Shown: piece after piece, positions 52,513-61,494 of the stretch
Numbering within the stretch: the first letter of the stretch is position 1
How the letters are laid out: every line of letters starts with the position of its first letter
Source: Akkermansiaceae bacterium
GTDB taxonomy: Bacteria > Verrucomicrobiota > Verrucomicrobiia > Verrucomicrobiales > Akkermansiaceae
Length of the DNA stretch: 64,000 nucleotides
Direction: 5' to 3'
Assembly: GCA_015062005.1 (NCBI GenBank)
Contig: SUVL01000014.1
Coordinates: 1-64,000, forward strand
Notes under the pieces: generated by a model
Database searches by the model: none
What the model was told of the DNA's origin: nothing
What the model saw: only the letters and a program-made list of their open reading frames with translations
Position numbers and translations under genes: made by a program

Positions 52513-53835
52513 ATGAAGTTTGATTCTATTGAGAGCAAGATGCAGGGCGTGGGGCTCTCCCGCGCAGCGATTGAGGCCTTTCGCCACAGCGTCGGGGTGC
52601 TTACCTCCGACCAGTCCATGATGATTCCGGAAACGGAGATTGAACCCGCCCGTGATGTGGCCGATTGGGATGCACTGGTGGCTGCCACCCCTGAGGCTGA
52701 TGCCGCCTTGCTGGCCCAGGCGGTGCTGGTGAAGCTGAATGGCGGCCTGGGCACCGGCATGGGCCTGCAGAAGGCCAAGAGCCTGCTGGAAATCAAGCCC
52801 GGCGTGACCTTCCTGGATACCATAGTGCGGCAGGTGCAGAACTTGCGCGAAAAAGCGCAGTATCCGGTGTGCATGCTGCTCATGAACTCGTTTTCCACCA
52901 GTGAGGATACCATGGCTCACCTGGCTCAGTATGCGGATTTCGCGGATGCGGCGCAGGTGGAGATGCTGCAGAACCGCGTGCCCAAGCTGGCAACGGATAC
53001 GCTGGAGCCGGTGAGCTTCCCGGCTAACCCGGAGCTGGAGTGGTGCCCGCCCGGTCATGGCGATATCTACCCCGCGCTGGTGGGCAGTGGCTGGCTGGAT
53101 AAGTTGCTCGCCGCCGGTGTGCGGTATGCTTTCGTTTCCAATTCGGATAATCTGGGGGCCCAGCTGGATACCCGCTTCCTGCGCTGGTTTGCAGAGAGCG
53201 GCGCCCCCTTCGTGATGGAGGTGACCCGCCGCACCGAGGCCGATAAGAAGGGCGGCCACCTGGCTACCCGCAAGGCCGATGGTCAGCCGATTCTTCGAGA
53301 GGTGGCCCAGTGCCCGGATGCAGATGTGCCGGAGTTCCAGAACATTGAAAAACACCGCTATTTCAACACGAATAACCTCTGGATTCGTCTGGATGCGCTC
53401 AAGGAGGTGCTGGAGTCCAATGGTGGGGTGCTGCCCCTGCCGGTCATCTGCAACAAGAAGACCGTGGACCCGCGTGATGCTGCCACCCAGCCCGTCTACC
53501 AGCTGGAAACGGCCATGGGCGCGGCCCTGCAATGCTTCCCCGGCGCTCGCGCAGTGTGCGTGCCGCGCTCCCGCTTCTTCCCGGTCAAGACCTGCTCAGA
53601 TTTGCTCCTGCTGCGCTCGGATGCCGTGGAGATTGACGCCGCCGGTGCCATGAAACTGGCCCCGGAGTGCAAGGGCGTGGCCCCCGTGGTGCTGCTGGAT
53701 GGCAAGCTCTATAAGCTGGTGGACTCGCTCGACTCCCTCGGCGTGCCCTCCCTGAAGCATGTGAGTAAGCTGGTGGTTACCAAACCCCATACCTTCGCCC
53801 CCGGCGAGCCTCTATCCGGCGCGGTCTGCATCTGA
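52513..53835 (+). CDS. UTP-glucose-1-phosphate uridylyltransferase (UDPGP family)
   Basis: 440 aa, the eukaryote-like UDPGP family rather than GalU. VLVKLNGGLGTGMGLQKAKS is the nucleotide-binding motif; WCPPGHGDIYPALVGSGWLD and the YAFVSNSDNLGA segment follow. It makes UDP-glucose, the donor for glycan and glycogen synthesis, which links it to both the glycan locus and the phosphorylase-like gene. Terminator at 53864..53901. Confidence 0.92.
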   Translation: MKFDSIESKMQGVGLSRAAIEAFRHSVGVLTSDQSMMIPETEIEPARDVADWDALVAATPEADAALLAQAVLVKLNGGLGTGMGLQKAKSLLEIKPGVTFLDTIVRQVQNLREKAQYPVCMLLMNSFSTSEDTMAHLAQYADFADAAQVEMLQNRVPKLATDTLEPVSFPANPELEWCPPGHGDIYPALVGSGWLDKLLAAGVRYAFVSNSDNLGAQLDTRFLRWFAESGAPFVMEVTRRTEADKKGGHLATRKADGQPILREVAQCPDADVPEFQNIEKHRYFNTNNLWIRLDALKEVLESNGGVLPLPVICNKKTVDPRDAATQPVYQLETAMGAALQCFPGARAVCVPRSRFFPVKTCSDLLLLRSDAVEIDAAGAMKLAPECKGVAPVVLLDGKLYKLVDSLDSLGVPSLKHVSKLVVTKPHTFAPGEPLSGAVCI

Positions 53836-53863
53836 TTTGCTGCACACTTCATCTTATCCTTCC

Positions 53864-53901
53864 CCCCGGATGCTCCCTGTTGGTGTATCCGGGGCTTTTT
53901 T
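53864..53901 (+). terminator. Terminator of the UDP-glucose pyrophosphorylase gene
   Basis: CCCCGGAT and ATCCGGGG arms, followed by CTTTTTT, 29 bp after the stop codon. Confidence 0.85.
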
Positions 53902-53911
53902 GTGGTCTTAT

Positions 53912-53990
53912 CTTGCAAAAATGTGGAAAATTGCCACTTTTATCTTGATAAAATGTGAGAAATTGCCACTTTTATCTTGATAAAATGTGA
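53912..53990 (+). repeat. 32-bp tandem repeat with internal palindrome (2.5 units)
   Basis: Two full units (53912..53943, 53944..53975) and a half unit of the sequence CTTGATAAAATGTGAGAAA plus TTGCCACTTTTAT. Each junction forms the palindrome TTTTATC-TT-GATAAAA with CAC/GTG outside. It is A+T rich, and no gene lies in the 205-bp gap 53836..54040. Confidence 0.85.
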
Positions 53991-54040
53991 TTTTTTTTGT
54001 CTCGTGGAGACTTCCATCACACTGTCTGATCGGCTTGCAA

Positions 54041-54349
54041 TCAGCTGAAATAGCGGTAGTAGAGCCAGTCGGCCAGCTTGTAGGAAAACCATGCCCATAG
54101 CAGGAGAATGGTGCCTCCCCACCTGCGGCGACCGATGAGACTTAAACGGGCCGGAATCTCGATGTCCAGCACTGCCAGGGTAATCAGGGTGCCGATGAGG
54201 GTAGCCCCGAAGATAGCGATGGTCAGATACCCGATTATGCGGATATCCCGGTCACGGAACAGGCAGAGGAGCGCGCTCAGCAGGAGCAGCATGCAGAGGA
54301 GGACCACGATGGCCCCACCGTCGCGTGTTTCCTGAATGAACTCTTGCAT
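54041..54349 (-). CDS. Small membrane protein
   Basis: 102 aa with three membrane helices (GAIVVLLCMLLLLSALLCLF; IIGYLTIAIFGATLIGTLIT; GTILLLWAWFSYKLADWL). No family recognised. It follows the YbgC gene by 9 bp on the same strand, so the two are one unit and a role at the membrane with the thioesterase is possible. Confidence 0.65.
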   Translation of the reverse strand: MQEFIQETRDGGAIVVLLCMLLLLSALLCLFRDRDIRIIGYLTIAIFGATLIGTLITLAVLDIEIPARLSLIGRRRWGGTILLLWAWFSYKLADWLYYRYFS

Positions 54350-54358
54350 GGCCGGGGG

Positions 54359-54784
54359 TTAATCCTGTAAATCCTCTGCCGGGGCGGCACTGGCGTACCA
54401 CGTCTCTGGGATGCGCTGGGGACGGCCCTGCGGCATCTGCACCAGGGCGAGGCACTGGCGCACCTTCACGCAGACCTGCTGCGCATCGTCGCGTCGGATT
54501 TCAAACACGCACCAGAAGCGGGATTTCTCCACCTTCTCAATCCAGGCATGAATCTGAATCTTATCGCCCATGAAGGCGGGGCGCTTGTAGTGGACCTCGT
54601 GGCTCACCAGCACCAGGTGGCGGTTCTCCTTGATGAGGCCGATGAAGTCGATACCCAGCTCGGGTGCCATCTTGGTGCGGCATTCCTCCACCCAGCGCAG
54701 GTAGGCCAGGTTGTGCACCACGCCGCCGCAGTCGGTGTCGTAGTACATCACATCATAGTTCAGGATAAATTGAGGGTTTTTCAT
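54359..54784 (-). CDS. YbgC-like acyl-CoA thioesterase (hotdog fold)
   Basis: 141 aa. The active-site stretch YYDTDCGGVVHNLAYLRWVE has the aspartate of YbgC/4HBT enzymes; VHYKRPAFMGDKIQIHAWI completes the fold. In E. coli the family works with the Tol-Pal system and hydrolyses acyl-CoA. Upstream of the small membrane protein in one unit. Confidence 0.88.
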   Translation of the reverse strand: MKNPQFILNYDVMYYDTDCGGVVHNLAYLRWVEECRTKMAPELGIDFIGLIKENRHLVLVSHEVHYKRPAFMGDKIQIHAWIEKVEKSRFWCVFEIRRDDAQQVCVKVRQCLALVQMPQGRPQRIPETWYASAAPAEDLQD

Positions 54785-54858
54785 AATAACATTCTGAGAA
54801 AAAGGGCAGGGGGTGCAAGCGCGCCTCCTGCCCGGGGTTGAATGGAGTTTGAGGTGCT

Positions 54859-55950
54859 TTACTTGGACTTGAGGAAATCCTCCACGGCGGAGGTGATTTC
54901 CTTCATGTCGTCCATCTGGAGCTCGCCCATGTGGGCAATGCGGAAGGTCTTGTCCTTCAGGCCGCCGTAGCCGTTGCCCAGCTGCAGGTTGCGGGGGGCC
55001 AGGAAGGCATTCAGCTCGGGGATGGAAATCATCTGGTCGCTGCCCTTGGGGCGGGAGTCGATGACCGTGAGGGTCTTGGAGAGGTACTTGCGGTTCGGGT
55101 ACACGGCGAAGTGCTCATCGGCCCAGGCGCGGGTGTAAGCGGCCAGCTCTTCGTGGCGGGCAAAGCGGTTCTCGATGCCTTCCTCGTTCACGATGTGCTG
55201 GAGCTGCTTGTCCAGGGCATACATGAGGGAGAGGCAGGGGGTGGAGGTGTACTGGTAGTTCTTCTTGTCGATGAAGTCCCAGATGGTGCGCAGGTCGAAG
55301 TACAGGCCGCGGTTTTCCACCTCGGCGGTGCGGTCGTAGGCCTTCTTGCTCATGGCGCAGATAGCCAGGCCGGGGGGCAGGGCCAGCGCCTTCTGGGTGG
55401 AGGTGATGAGCACGTCGATACCCAGCTTGTCGGTCTCAATCTTGGAGCCGGCGGCGGAGGACACGGCATCCACGCACCACACCACGTCCGGGTACTTCTT
55501 CATGACCTCGGCGATTTCCTCCACCGGGTTCTGGATGCCGGAGGAGGTTTCGTTGTGGGTGACGGTGAGCAGGTCGTACTTGCCGGTGGAGAGGGCGGCA
55601 TCCACCATCTCGGCGGTGGTGGGTTCGCCCATCACGCTGTCGAACTTATCAGCCGGGATACCGTTGGTCTTGGCCATCTTGTACCACTTGTCGCCGAAGG
55701 CACCGATGGAGAACACGGCGGCGCGCTTGGCGGTGCAGGAGCGGATGGCGCCTTCCATGAGACCGGAGCCGGAGGAGGTGGAAAGCAGGATGCGGTTTTC
55801 GGTGAAGAGCACCTTCTGCATGTTGTCAGAGATGCGCTTCTGGATTTCGGAGGCCTTCTTGGAGCGGTGGCCGATCATCGGCAGGCACATTTCCTGGAGT
55901 ATATCCTCAGAAACAACGGTGGGACCGGGAATGAACAGTTTGATTGCCAT
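54859..55950 (-). CDS. Class V aminotransferase (alanine-glyoxylate/serine-pyruvate type)
   Basis: 363 aa. The PLP-binding lysine is in LITSTQKALALPPG; the GPTVVSEDILQEMCLPMIGH start and VTHNETSSGIQNPVEEIAEV segment place it in the AGXT/SPT group. It moves an amino group between serine or alanine and a keto acid such as pyruvate or glyoxylate. No partner gene (serine pathway) is adjacent, so the exact substrates are open. Confidence 0.9.
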   Translation of the reverse strand: MAIKLFIPGPTVVSEDILQEMCLPMIGHRSKKASEIQKRISDNMQKVLFTENRILLSTSSGSGLMEGAIRSCTAKRAAVFSIGAFGDKWYKMAKTNGIPADKFDSVMGEPTTAEMVDAALSTGKYDLLTVTHNETSSGIQNPVEEIAEVMKKYPDVVWCVDAVSSAAGSKIETDKLGIDVLITSTQKALALPPGLAICAMSKKAYDRTAEVENRGLYFDLRTIWDFIDKKNYQYTSTPCLSLMYALDKQLQHIVNEEGIENRFARHEELAAYTRAWADEHFAVYPNRKYLSKTLTVIDSRPKGSDQMISIPELNAFLAPRNLQLGNGYGGLKDKTFRIAHMGELQMDDMKEITSAVEDFLKSK

Positions 55951-56043
55951 AACAGGTGGAGATGAGATTGATTAACTCAGGCATTCTACCACGCCCCCCA
56001 TCTGAATGGCGAGCACAAAATGAGTGCGTGACAAAGAAGATTG

Positions 56044-56072
56044 TTGCACGAACGACTTTCCTGGTCTATACT
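56044..56072 (+). promoter_or_regulatory. Sigma70-like promoter giving a leaderless mRNA (parvulin)
   Basis: TTGCAC, 17-bp spacer, TATACT; the ATG at 56081 is 8 bp after the -10, so the transcript should begin one or two bases before the start codon. Confidence 0.75.
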
Positions 56073-56080
56073 GGCTGCAT

Positions 56081-57085
56081 ATGAAACTTTTGAGTCGTTT
56101 CGCTGTTCTGATGCTGGCTGCGTTGTCCGTCGGTGTGGCCGAGGCTGCGCCCAAGGCTGGTGTGGTGAACCGCATTGCCGCTACTGTGAATGGCCGCCCC
56201 ATCACCTCCAGTGAGGTGCGCGCCCGCCTGGCTCCCTACTTCCGCGAGCTGATGATGCTTTACCCCCGCCAGGGCCCCCGCTTTAATTCTGAGCTGGTGG
56301 CTGCCAAGAAAGCCGTGCTCAATGACCTCATTGAGCGTGAGCTGGTGCTGAGTGATTTCGAGACCAAAGGCTTCTCTATCAAGGAAGACCAGGTGGAGGA
56401 TGAAATCAACCGCCGTATTCTTATGCAGTACAACGGCGACCGCCGCCAGTTCCTCGATAATCTGCGCAAAAGCGGCATGAATTATACCGAGTACCGCGAT
56501 TCTGTGCGCAAGGAAATCACCGTTTCCGCCATGCGCGGCATGCGCTATGAACGCGGTATCCCGCCCACCCCGGATGAAATCAAGGAGGAATACAAGGAGA
56601 CGAGTTCCGAGTACCGCGATATCATGAAGGACCGCATCACCTACAGCAAGATTTTCATCCCCGCCGTGGACCCGGATGACCCTATGGTGAGCCCGGAGGA
56701 GCGCTACAATCTCGCTGTCCGTTTGCGCGAGGAGCTTGAGAAGGGGGAAATTTCCTTTGCGGATGCTGCAAGACAGTACTCACGCGATATGCACGCCCAG
56801 AATGGAGGTAAATGGCCCTCCCTGCGCCGCGATGAGCTGGCGGTGGAGTTTGCCAACGTGGTGTTTGCGGCTGAGCCCGGGCAGCTGGTCGGGCCGCTGC
56901 TGGACCCCGCAGGCTTTACCATCGTGAGGGTGCATAGCAAGAACCTGGCCGCCGCCCCTTCTCTCGATACCCCGGAGATTAAGCAGAAGGTGGACGATGC
57001 CGTGCGCCGCAAGAAGAGTGAACGCCGTTATCGCCAGTGGGTTGACCGCCTGCGCGATAAAGCGGTGATTCGTACCTTTATCTGA
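56081..57085 (+). CDS. Periplasmic SurA-like peptidyl-prolyl isomerase (parvulin)
   Basis: 334 aa from the ATG at 56081. Signal peptide (KLLSRFAVLMLAALSVGVAEA), then a SurA-like helical chaperone domain (NRIAATVNGRPITSSEVRAR; LNDLIERELVLSDFE), then one parvulin domain from about residue 190 (RITYSKIFIPA; DAARQYSRDMHAQNGGKWPS; LVGPLLDPAGFTIVRV). It folds outer-membrane or secreted proteins. A single parvulin domain instead of SurA's two. Terminator follows. Confidence 0.92.
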   Translation: MKLLSRFAVLMLAALSVGVAEAAPKAGVVNRIAATVNGRPITSSEVRARLAPYFRELMMLYPRQGPRFNSELVAAKKAVLNDLIERELVLSDFETKGFSIKEDQVEDEINRRILMQYNGDRRQFLDNLRKSGMNYTEYRDSVRKEITVSAMRGMRYERGIPPTPDEIKEEYKETSSEYRDIMKDRITYSKIFIPAVDPDDPMVSPEERYNLAVRLREELEKGEISFADAARQYSRDMHAQNGGKWPSLRRDELAVEFANVVFAAEPGQLVGPLLDPAGFTIVRVHSKNLAAAPSLDTPEIKQKVDDAVRRKKSERRYRQWVDRLRDKAVIRTFI

Positions 57086-57109
57086 TTCTTCTTTTCCAGA
57101 TAACTCAGA

Positions 57110-57138
57110 AGGCCCCGGTTTATCCGGGGCCTTTTTTT
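57110..57138 (+). terminator. Terminator of the parvulin gene
   Basis: AGGCCCCGG and CCGGGGCCT arms, 5-base loop, followed by seven T. Confidence 0.9.
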
Positions 57139-57172
57139 ACTGCCGGCTTGTGCTTGCTGGAGAAAGGAAAAA

Positions 57173-57199
57173 GGCCGGAATCGGTTGATTCCGGCCTTT
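57173..57199 (-). terminator. Terminator of the tRNA-Val gene
   Basis: GGCCGGAATC and GATTCCGGCC arms with a 4-base loop, lying 3' of the tRNA on the minus strand and followed there by TTTTTCC. Confidence 0.75.
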
Positions 57200-57202
57200 T
57201 AG

Positions 57203-57274
57203 TACGAAGTATAAGATTCGAACTTATGACCCCATCCGTGTGAAGGATGTGCTCTACCACTGAGCTAACTTCGC
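57203..57274 (-). tRNA. tRNA-Val (anticodon CAC)
   Basis: 72 nt without encoded CCA (the 3' bases after the discriminator read CTA). Acceptor GCGAAGT pairs with ACTTCGT (one G-U), D arm GCTC/GAGC, anticodon arm CATCC-TTCACAC-GGATG, T arm ATAAG-TTCGAAT-CTTAT. The loop TTCACAC gives anticodon CAC, reading GUG. CCA must be added after transcription. Confidence 0.92.
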
Positions 57275-57487
57275 ATTTCTGTGGCTCCCGTATGGGTGCG
57301 GGCAAATACTACACGAATTGCGCGTAGATTGCAAGCCTTTTTTTGCATTATTTTGCATTATTTTTCGTGTGTTCTTTCTTGGTGCCTGAACATCAGCTCT
57401 TTCTGTTTGCATCCGTGTGAGGGGGTAAAGCAAATCCCCGGCTCCAGTGGCGGAGCCGGGGATTCGGGGGTGAATTTATCTTCTGTT

Positions 57488-59161
57488 TCAGCAGTTGTAC
57501 ATCTTCACGTAGTACTCATCGGCCATGCGGTCGGAATCGAAGGCGGGGCAGATGTCGTGCAGGCCGGTGAAGACCAGCTCCATCCACTTTTCCCGGTTAT
57601 CGTAGTAGAGGGGCAGAATCTTGCTTTCCAGCACGCTGTAGAAGTTGTCGCGGTCGGAGCGGTCGCGGGCTTCAGGCGGGAGCCCGGCCTTGGCTTCGGG
57701 GATGAGGAAGCAGTTCTGGCCGTCGCGGGCGAACTCACGCACCCAGCCATCATTCGTGGAAACGGAGATGGAACCGTTCATGGTGGCGCTCATGCCGGAG
57801 GTGCCGGAAGCTTCGCGGGTGACCACCGGGTTGTTCAGCCAGATATCGGAGCCGTTCTTGAGCAGACGGCTCAGCCCGAGCTCGTAGCCGGTGAGCACGG
57901 CGCAACGCGGGTATTTCTCGCTCAGGCGGTTCAGCTTGTTAAAGATATCCACGGCGGTGAAATCGGTGGGGTAGGGCTTGCCTGCCCAGATCATCTGCAC
58001 CGGGCGGTTGGTGCGCTGCAGCATGCGCTCGAACATGACCGGGTTTTCGGTGATGAGCGCCGGGCGCTTGTAGGCGGCAAAGCGGCGTGCCCACACGATG
58101 GTGAGGGTATCCTGGTCGAAGAGGTGGCCGGTCTGCTCGCCCACCACGCGGAAGAGCTCTTTCTTGAGGGCTCGCTTGCGGTGGATGAAGGCTTTCTTAT
58201 CACCCATGGCATAGGCCTCAGCCAGTTCGGGGTCCTGCCAGTAGTCGCGGTTCTGGGCATTGGTCACGTGGGTGATGGGGCAGATATCGCTGTAGCCCTG
58301 CCACATCTGGCGGGAGACCTCGCCATGCAGTGCAGAAACGCCGTTGGCCATGTGCGAGAGCCGCAGGGCGGCCAGGGTGTAGTTGAAGGTCTGCTCATTC
58401 GGGTCGAGCTTGAGCATGCTGCGCACCTGCTCCAGGGAGAGGCCATCGAAGAAGGAGAAGTTGGCCATGAGGTTGATATCCATCTTCTCATTGCCGGCTT
58501 CTTCCGGGGTGTGCGTGGTGAAGACGAAGCGTTTGCGCACTTCGTCCACATTGCCGCCATTGCGGGCCAGCATGTTGAAGGCCGCGCCGATGGCGTGCGC
58601 CTCGTTCATGTGGTAGATTTCCGGTTCCACGCCCAGTTCCTCGAAGAGGCGGGCACCGCCCTGGCCCAGCACGATGTATTGTGAGATGCGGGTCATCGGG
58701 TTGGAATCATACAGACGCTGGGTGATGGAGCGCGAGATATCGTCGTTCTCCGGCAGGTCAGTGGTCAGGAAGAACATGGGCGCGGTGCCGAAGGTCTCCG
58801 GGCGCAGGAAGTAGGCCTTCACCCACACCGGCGCGCCGCAGATGCGGATGAGGAACTTGATGTTGTGATCCTCCAGGAAGCTGTAGTCCTTGCGCAGGTA
58901 CTGCACCGCCATGGAGCCGTCCTCGGCGCGGATCTGGTTGTAGTAGCCGTAGGACCAGAGGATGCCCACACCCACCAGGTTCTGGCGCAGCGCACCGGCG
59001 GAGCGCATGTGGGAACCGGCCAGGTAGCCCAGGCCGCCAGAGTAAATCTTGAACACGTTGTCGATGGCGTATTCCATGCAGAAGTAGGCCACGGACTTGC
59101 TGTACTTTTCGTCAATTTCGTAGGGATGCGCGTACTGCGCAGGCAGGAATGACTTGCTCAT
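57488..59161 (-). CDS. Alpha-glucan phosphorylase-like protein (GT35), lacking the PLP lysine
   Basis: 557 aa, the short type without the N-terminal regulatory part. VAYFCMEYAIDNVFKIYSGG then LGYLAGSHMRSA and WARRFAAYKRPALI are typical of the group. The motif around the cofactor is EASGTSGMSATMNGS: Ser458 stands where glycogen phosphorylases have the PLP-holding lysine (EASGTSGMK...). The protein may be a retaining glucosyltransferase or phosphorylase that no longer uses PLP; I believe some related short sequences have Thr there, but cannot check. Confidence 0.88.
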   Translation of the reverse strand: MSKSFLPAQYAHPYEIDEKYSKSVAYFCMEYAIDNVFKIYSGGLGYLAGSHMRSAGALRQNLVGVGILWSYGYYNQIRAEDGSMAVQYLRKDYSFLEDHNIKFLIRICGAPVWVKAYFLRPETFGTAPMFFLTTDLPENDDISRSITQRLYDSNPMTRISQYIVLGQGGARLFEELGVEPEIYHMNEAHAIGAAFNMLARNGGNVDEVRKRFVFTTHTPEEAGNEKMDINLMANFSFFDGLSLEQVRSMLKLDPNEQTFNYTLAALRLSHMANGVSALHGEVSRQMWQGYSDICPITHVTNAQNRDYWQDPELAEAYAMGDKKAFIHRKRALKKELFRVVGEQTGHLFDQDTLTIVWARRFAAYKRPALITENPVMFERMLQRTNRPVQMIWAGKPYPTDFTAVDIFNKLNRLSEKYPRCAVLTGYELGLSRLLKNGSDIWLNNPVVTREASGTSGMSATMNGSISVSTNDGWVREFARDGQNCFLIPEAKAGLPPEARDRSDRDNFYSVLESKILPLYYDNREKWMELVFTGLHDICPAFDSDRMADEYYVKMYNC

Positions 59162-59328
59162 ATAGTCAGGATTTCGAAGGTTAAGATGGTCGTGCCGCGC
59201 GGGGCATCGCTACGCCCCGGCTGACTCTCGATGTTATACACCGAAAAATCTATTGAGGAAAGAAAAAAATGGGTCAATTGACGCGAAAATAGATGCGGAA
59301 ATCCTGCTGCGTATGCGGCCGTTCGTGT

Positions 59329-59553
59329 TCAGGCCTGTTCCGCAAAACTGGGGCCATGGCCGTGGGCGTCAATGTCTTCCACAAGGTCGAATAGGTTTTT
59401 GTTGATGATATGCTCCTGCTCGGCATAGGCCAGGAAGGATTCCAGGGCTGTGGTAATGAGTTCTGTACGCGTGCAGCAATGGTTTGTCAGGGCAGAGTGC
59501 AGCCGCTGCTGTTGCTGGGCCGAACACCGGAAGGTGATGGATTTCTGGTTCAT
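59329..59553 (-). CDS. Small ribbon-helix-helix-like protein
   Basis: 74 aa. KSITFRCSAQQQQRLHSALT and TRTELITTALESFLAYAEQE fit the ribbon-helix-helix pattern of small DNA-binding proteins and antitoxins. No toxin gene is adjacent. The 167-bp gap to the phosphorylase has no other gene. Confidence 0.6.
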   Translation of the reverse strand: MNQKSITFRCSAQQQQRLHSALTNHCCTRTELITTALESFLAYAEQEHIINKNLFDLVEDIDAHGHGPSFAEQA

Positions 59554-59703
59554 AGTGCCGGTATTTTATCCTCTGTGGGGCAGGAGAGCGAGCTTTGTTG
59601 GGCGTAACTCGGCTAATTGGTGAGATTCAGGCTAATGATTTGCCGTATGACGTCCTAATATGGTTCGCCAGCCGGGGAAATATATGCTAAGCTGCATGGC
59701 GTC

Positions 59704-59991
59704 ATGAAGACTATCCGCAATATTACCCGTTTTACGTATGAATTCACTTCATTCCAGGGCTGGCGCGTCACGCTCTGCCGCAACCAGGTGCATTTCACGC
59801 GTTACTTTTCGGATAAGCAGTACGGCGGGGAACAGGCTGCGCTGGAGGCAGCTCTGGCTACCCGCAATCATGTGCTGGCCTGCCTGCGGCAGCACCCCGG
59901 TGACCCGGAAAAGGCTTTTGAGATATGCCGCGGGGAGCAGCAGCAGACCTGCTACCCCCGCGGCTTGCGTCCGCGCAAGAACGTGCTTTGA
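59704..59991 (+). CDS. AP2-like DNA-binding small protein
   Basis: 95 aa. The segment TSFQGWRVTLCRNQVHFTRY, then FSDKQYGGEQAALEAALATR, follows the bacterial AP2/ERF-type pattern: beta strands GWxVxxxRxxxxxxxYF, then SDxxYGGxxAAL helix. A basic tail (YPRGLRPRKNVL) follows. Bacterial members of this size are putative transcription factors. It converges on the glutamate decarboxylase gene with a 4-bp gap. Confidence 0.72.
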   Translation: MKTIRNITRFTYEFTSFQGWRVTLCRNQVHFTRYFSDKQYGGEQAALEAALATRNHVLACLRQHPGDPEKAFEICRGEQQQTCYPRGLRPRKNVL

Positions 59992-59995
59992 GTAA

Positions 59996-61381
59996 TCAGG
60001 TGTGTTTGAAGGCCATGCCGTCAGATTCACACAGACTCTGGGCCGGGTGGTACTTCTTCAGGTGGCAGATGGCGCGTTTCATGTCCTCCACCAGCAGGGT
60101 GGCCATATCCATGGTGAAGCCCTGGCGCACCATGACGCGCATGACCACGGTCTCCTGCACATTGGCCGGCAGGGAGAAGGCCGGCACCTGCCAGCCGCGC
60201 ATCCGCAGGCGGTCTGAAAGTTCGTAGAGGTTGAACTCTGCCTTTTCCGGATGCTTGAAATGGAAGCATACCGCTGGAATATCCTTCTTCGGGTCACCGG
60301 AGGCGATGAACTCGAAATCTCCCAGGCTGGCAATTTCGCCGGCGAGGTAGGCGGCCACCTTGTAGGCTGCCATGTGAATGGCCTTGTAACCCTCCATGCC
60401 CAGGCGCACAAAGTCATAGTACTGGGCAATAATCTGCCCGGCGGGGCGGGAGAAGTTGATGGCGATGGTGGGTACACTGCCGCCCAGGTAGTTCACGGCG
60501 AAGGTGAGCTCCTTGGGCAGTTCCGATTCGTCGCGCCAGATAATCCAGCCGCACCCCAGGGGGGCCAGCCCGTACTTGTGGCCGCTGGAGCTGATGCTCT
60601 TCACGCGCTTCAGGCGGAAATCGAAGGGGATGTGCGGGGCGCAGAAGGGGGCCAGGAAACCGCCGCTGGCGCCGTCCACATGCACATCCACATCCGGGCC
60701 GCCGGAGGCCGCCAGCTTGTCCAGCACGCGGCACACTTCATCCGGGAATTCATACTGGCCGGTGTAGGTCACACCGAAGGTGGGCACCACGCAGATGGTG
60801 TTTTCATCCACCCGCTTCAGCACCTCCGCCTCGTTCATGCAGTACTGGCCGGGGTTCATGGGGATTTCGCGCATCTCCACATCCCAGTAGCGGCAGAACT
60901 TGTGCCAGCAGATCTGCACTGGTCCGCACACCAGGTTCGGCTTGTCGCAAGGCTTGCCGGCGGCCTTGCGGCGGGCGCGCCAGCGCCAGAGTGCGGCCAT
61001 GCCGCCCAGCATGCAGGCCTCACTGCTGCCGATGGTGGAGCAGCCGATGGGCCTGGCATCTGCCGGGGCATTCCAGAGGTGGGCAATCATGCGCACACAG
61101 CGCATTTCCAGCTCCGCGCTCTGGGGGTACTCATCCTTGTCTATCATGTTCTTGGAGATGCTCAGGTCCATGAGCTTATGCACCTGCTCATCATCCCAGG
61201 TCTGGCAGAACGTGGCCAGATTCTGGCTGGCGTTGCCATCCAGCAGCAACTCTGCTTTGATGAGTTCGTAGGCATCCACTGGGCGCATGGAGTGCGCGGG
61301 CATCTTATCGGTGGGCAGGGGGTGGGAAACATCCGCCGCCCCGTACAGACTTGTCGTAGGGGTATCACAATGGTTGTTCAT
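59996..61381 (-). CDS. gadB: Glutamate decarboxylase
   Basis: 461 aa. The PLP lysine is Lys269 in [16 protein letters not shown]; the substrate region [16 protein letters not shown] and the start [20 protein letters not shown] are typical of bacterial GadB. The C-terminus ends in FKHT, the same ending as E. coli GadB where the histidine closes the active site at neutral pH. It turns glutamate into GABA and uses up a proton. No GadC antiporter is in the window. Confidence 0.96.
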   Translation of the reverse strand: MNNHCDTPTTSLYGAADVSHPLPTDKMPAHSMRPVDAYELIKAELLLDGNASQNLATFCQTWDDEQVHKLMDLSISKNMIDKDEYPQSAELEMRCVRMIAHLWNAPADARPIGCSTIGSSEACMLGGMAALWRWRARRKAAGKPCDKPNLVCGPVQICWHKFCRYWDVEMREIPMNPGQYCMNEAEVLKRVDENTICVVPTFGVTYTGQYEFPDEVCRVLDKLAASGGPDVDVHVDGASGGFLAPFCAPHIPFDFRLKRVKSISSSGHKYGLAPLGCGWIIWRDESELPKELTFAVNYLGGSVPTIAINFSRPAGQIIAQYYDFVRLGMEGYKAIHMAAYKVAAYLAGEIASLGDFEFIASGDPKKDIPAVCFHFKHPEKAEFNLYELSDRLRMRGWQVPAFSLPANVQETVVMRVMVRQGFTMDMATLLVEDMKRAICHLKKYHPAQSLCESDGMAFKHT

Positions 61382-61494
61382 GACAGGGGAATGGACGCTT
61401 ATGCTCCGCTCCGCCGTACAAAAACAGGCGGCTGAACCAAGCCCGGCGCCTGCTGAATCCCCCTGCCAGTCCGCGTTTTGTCGCGGGACCGTAC

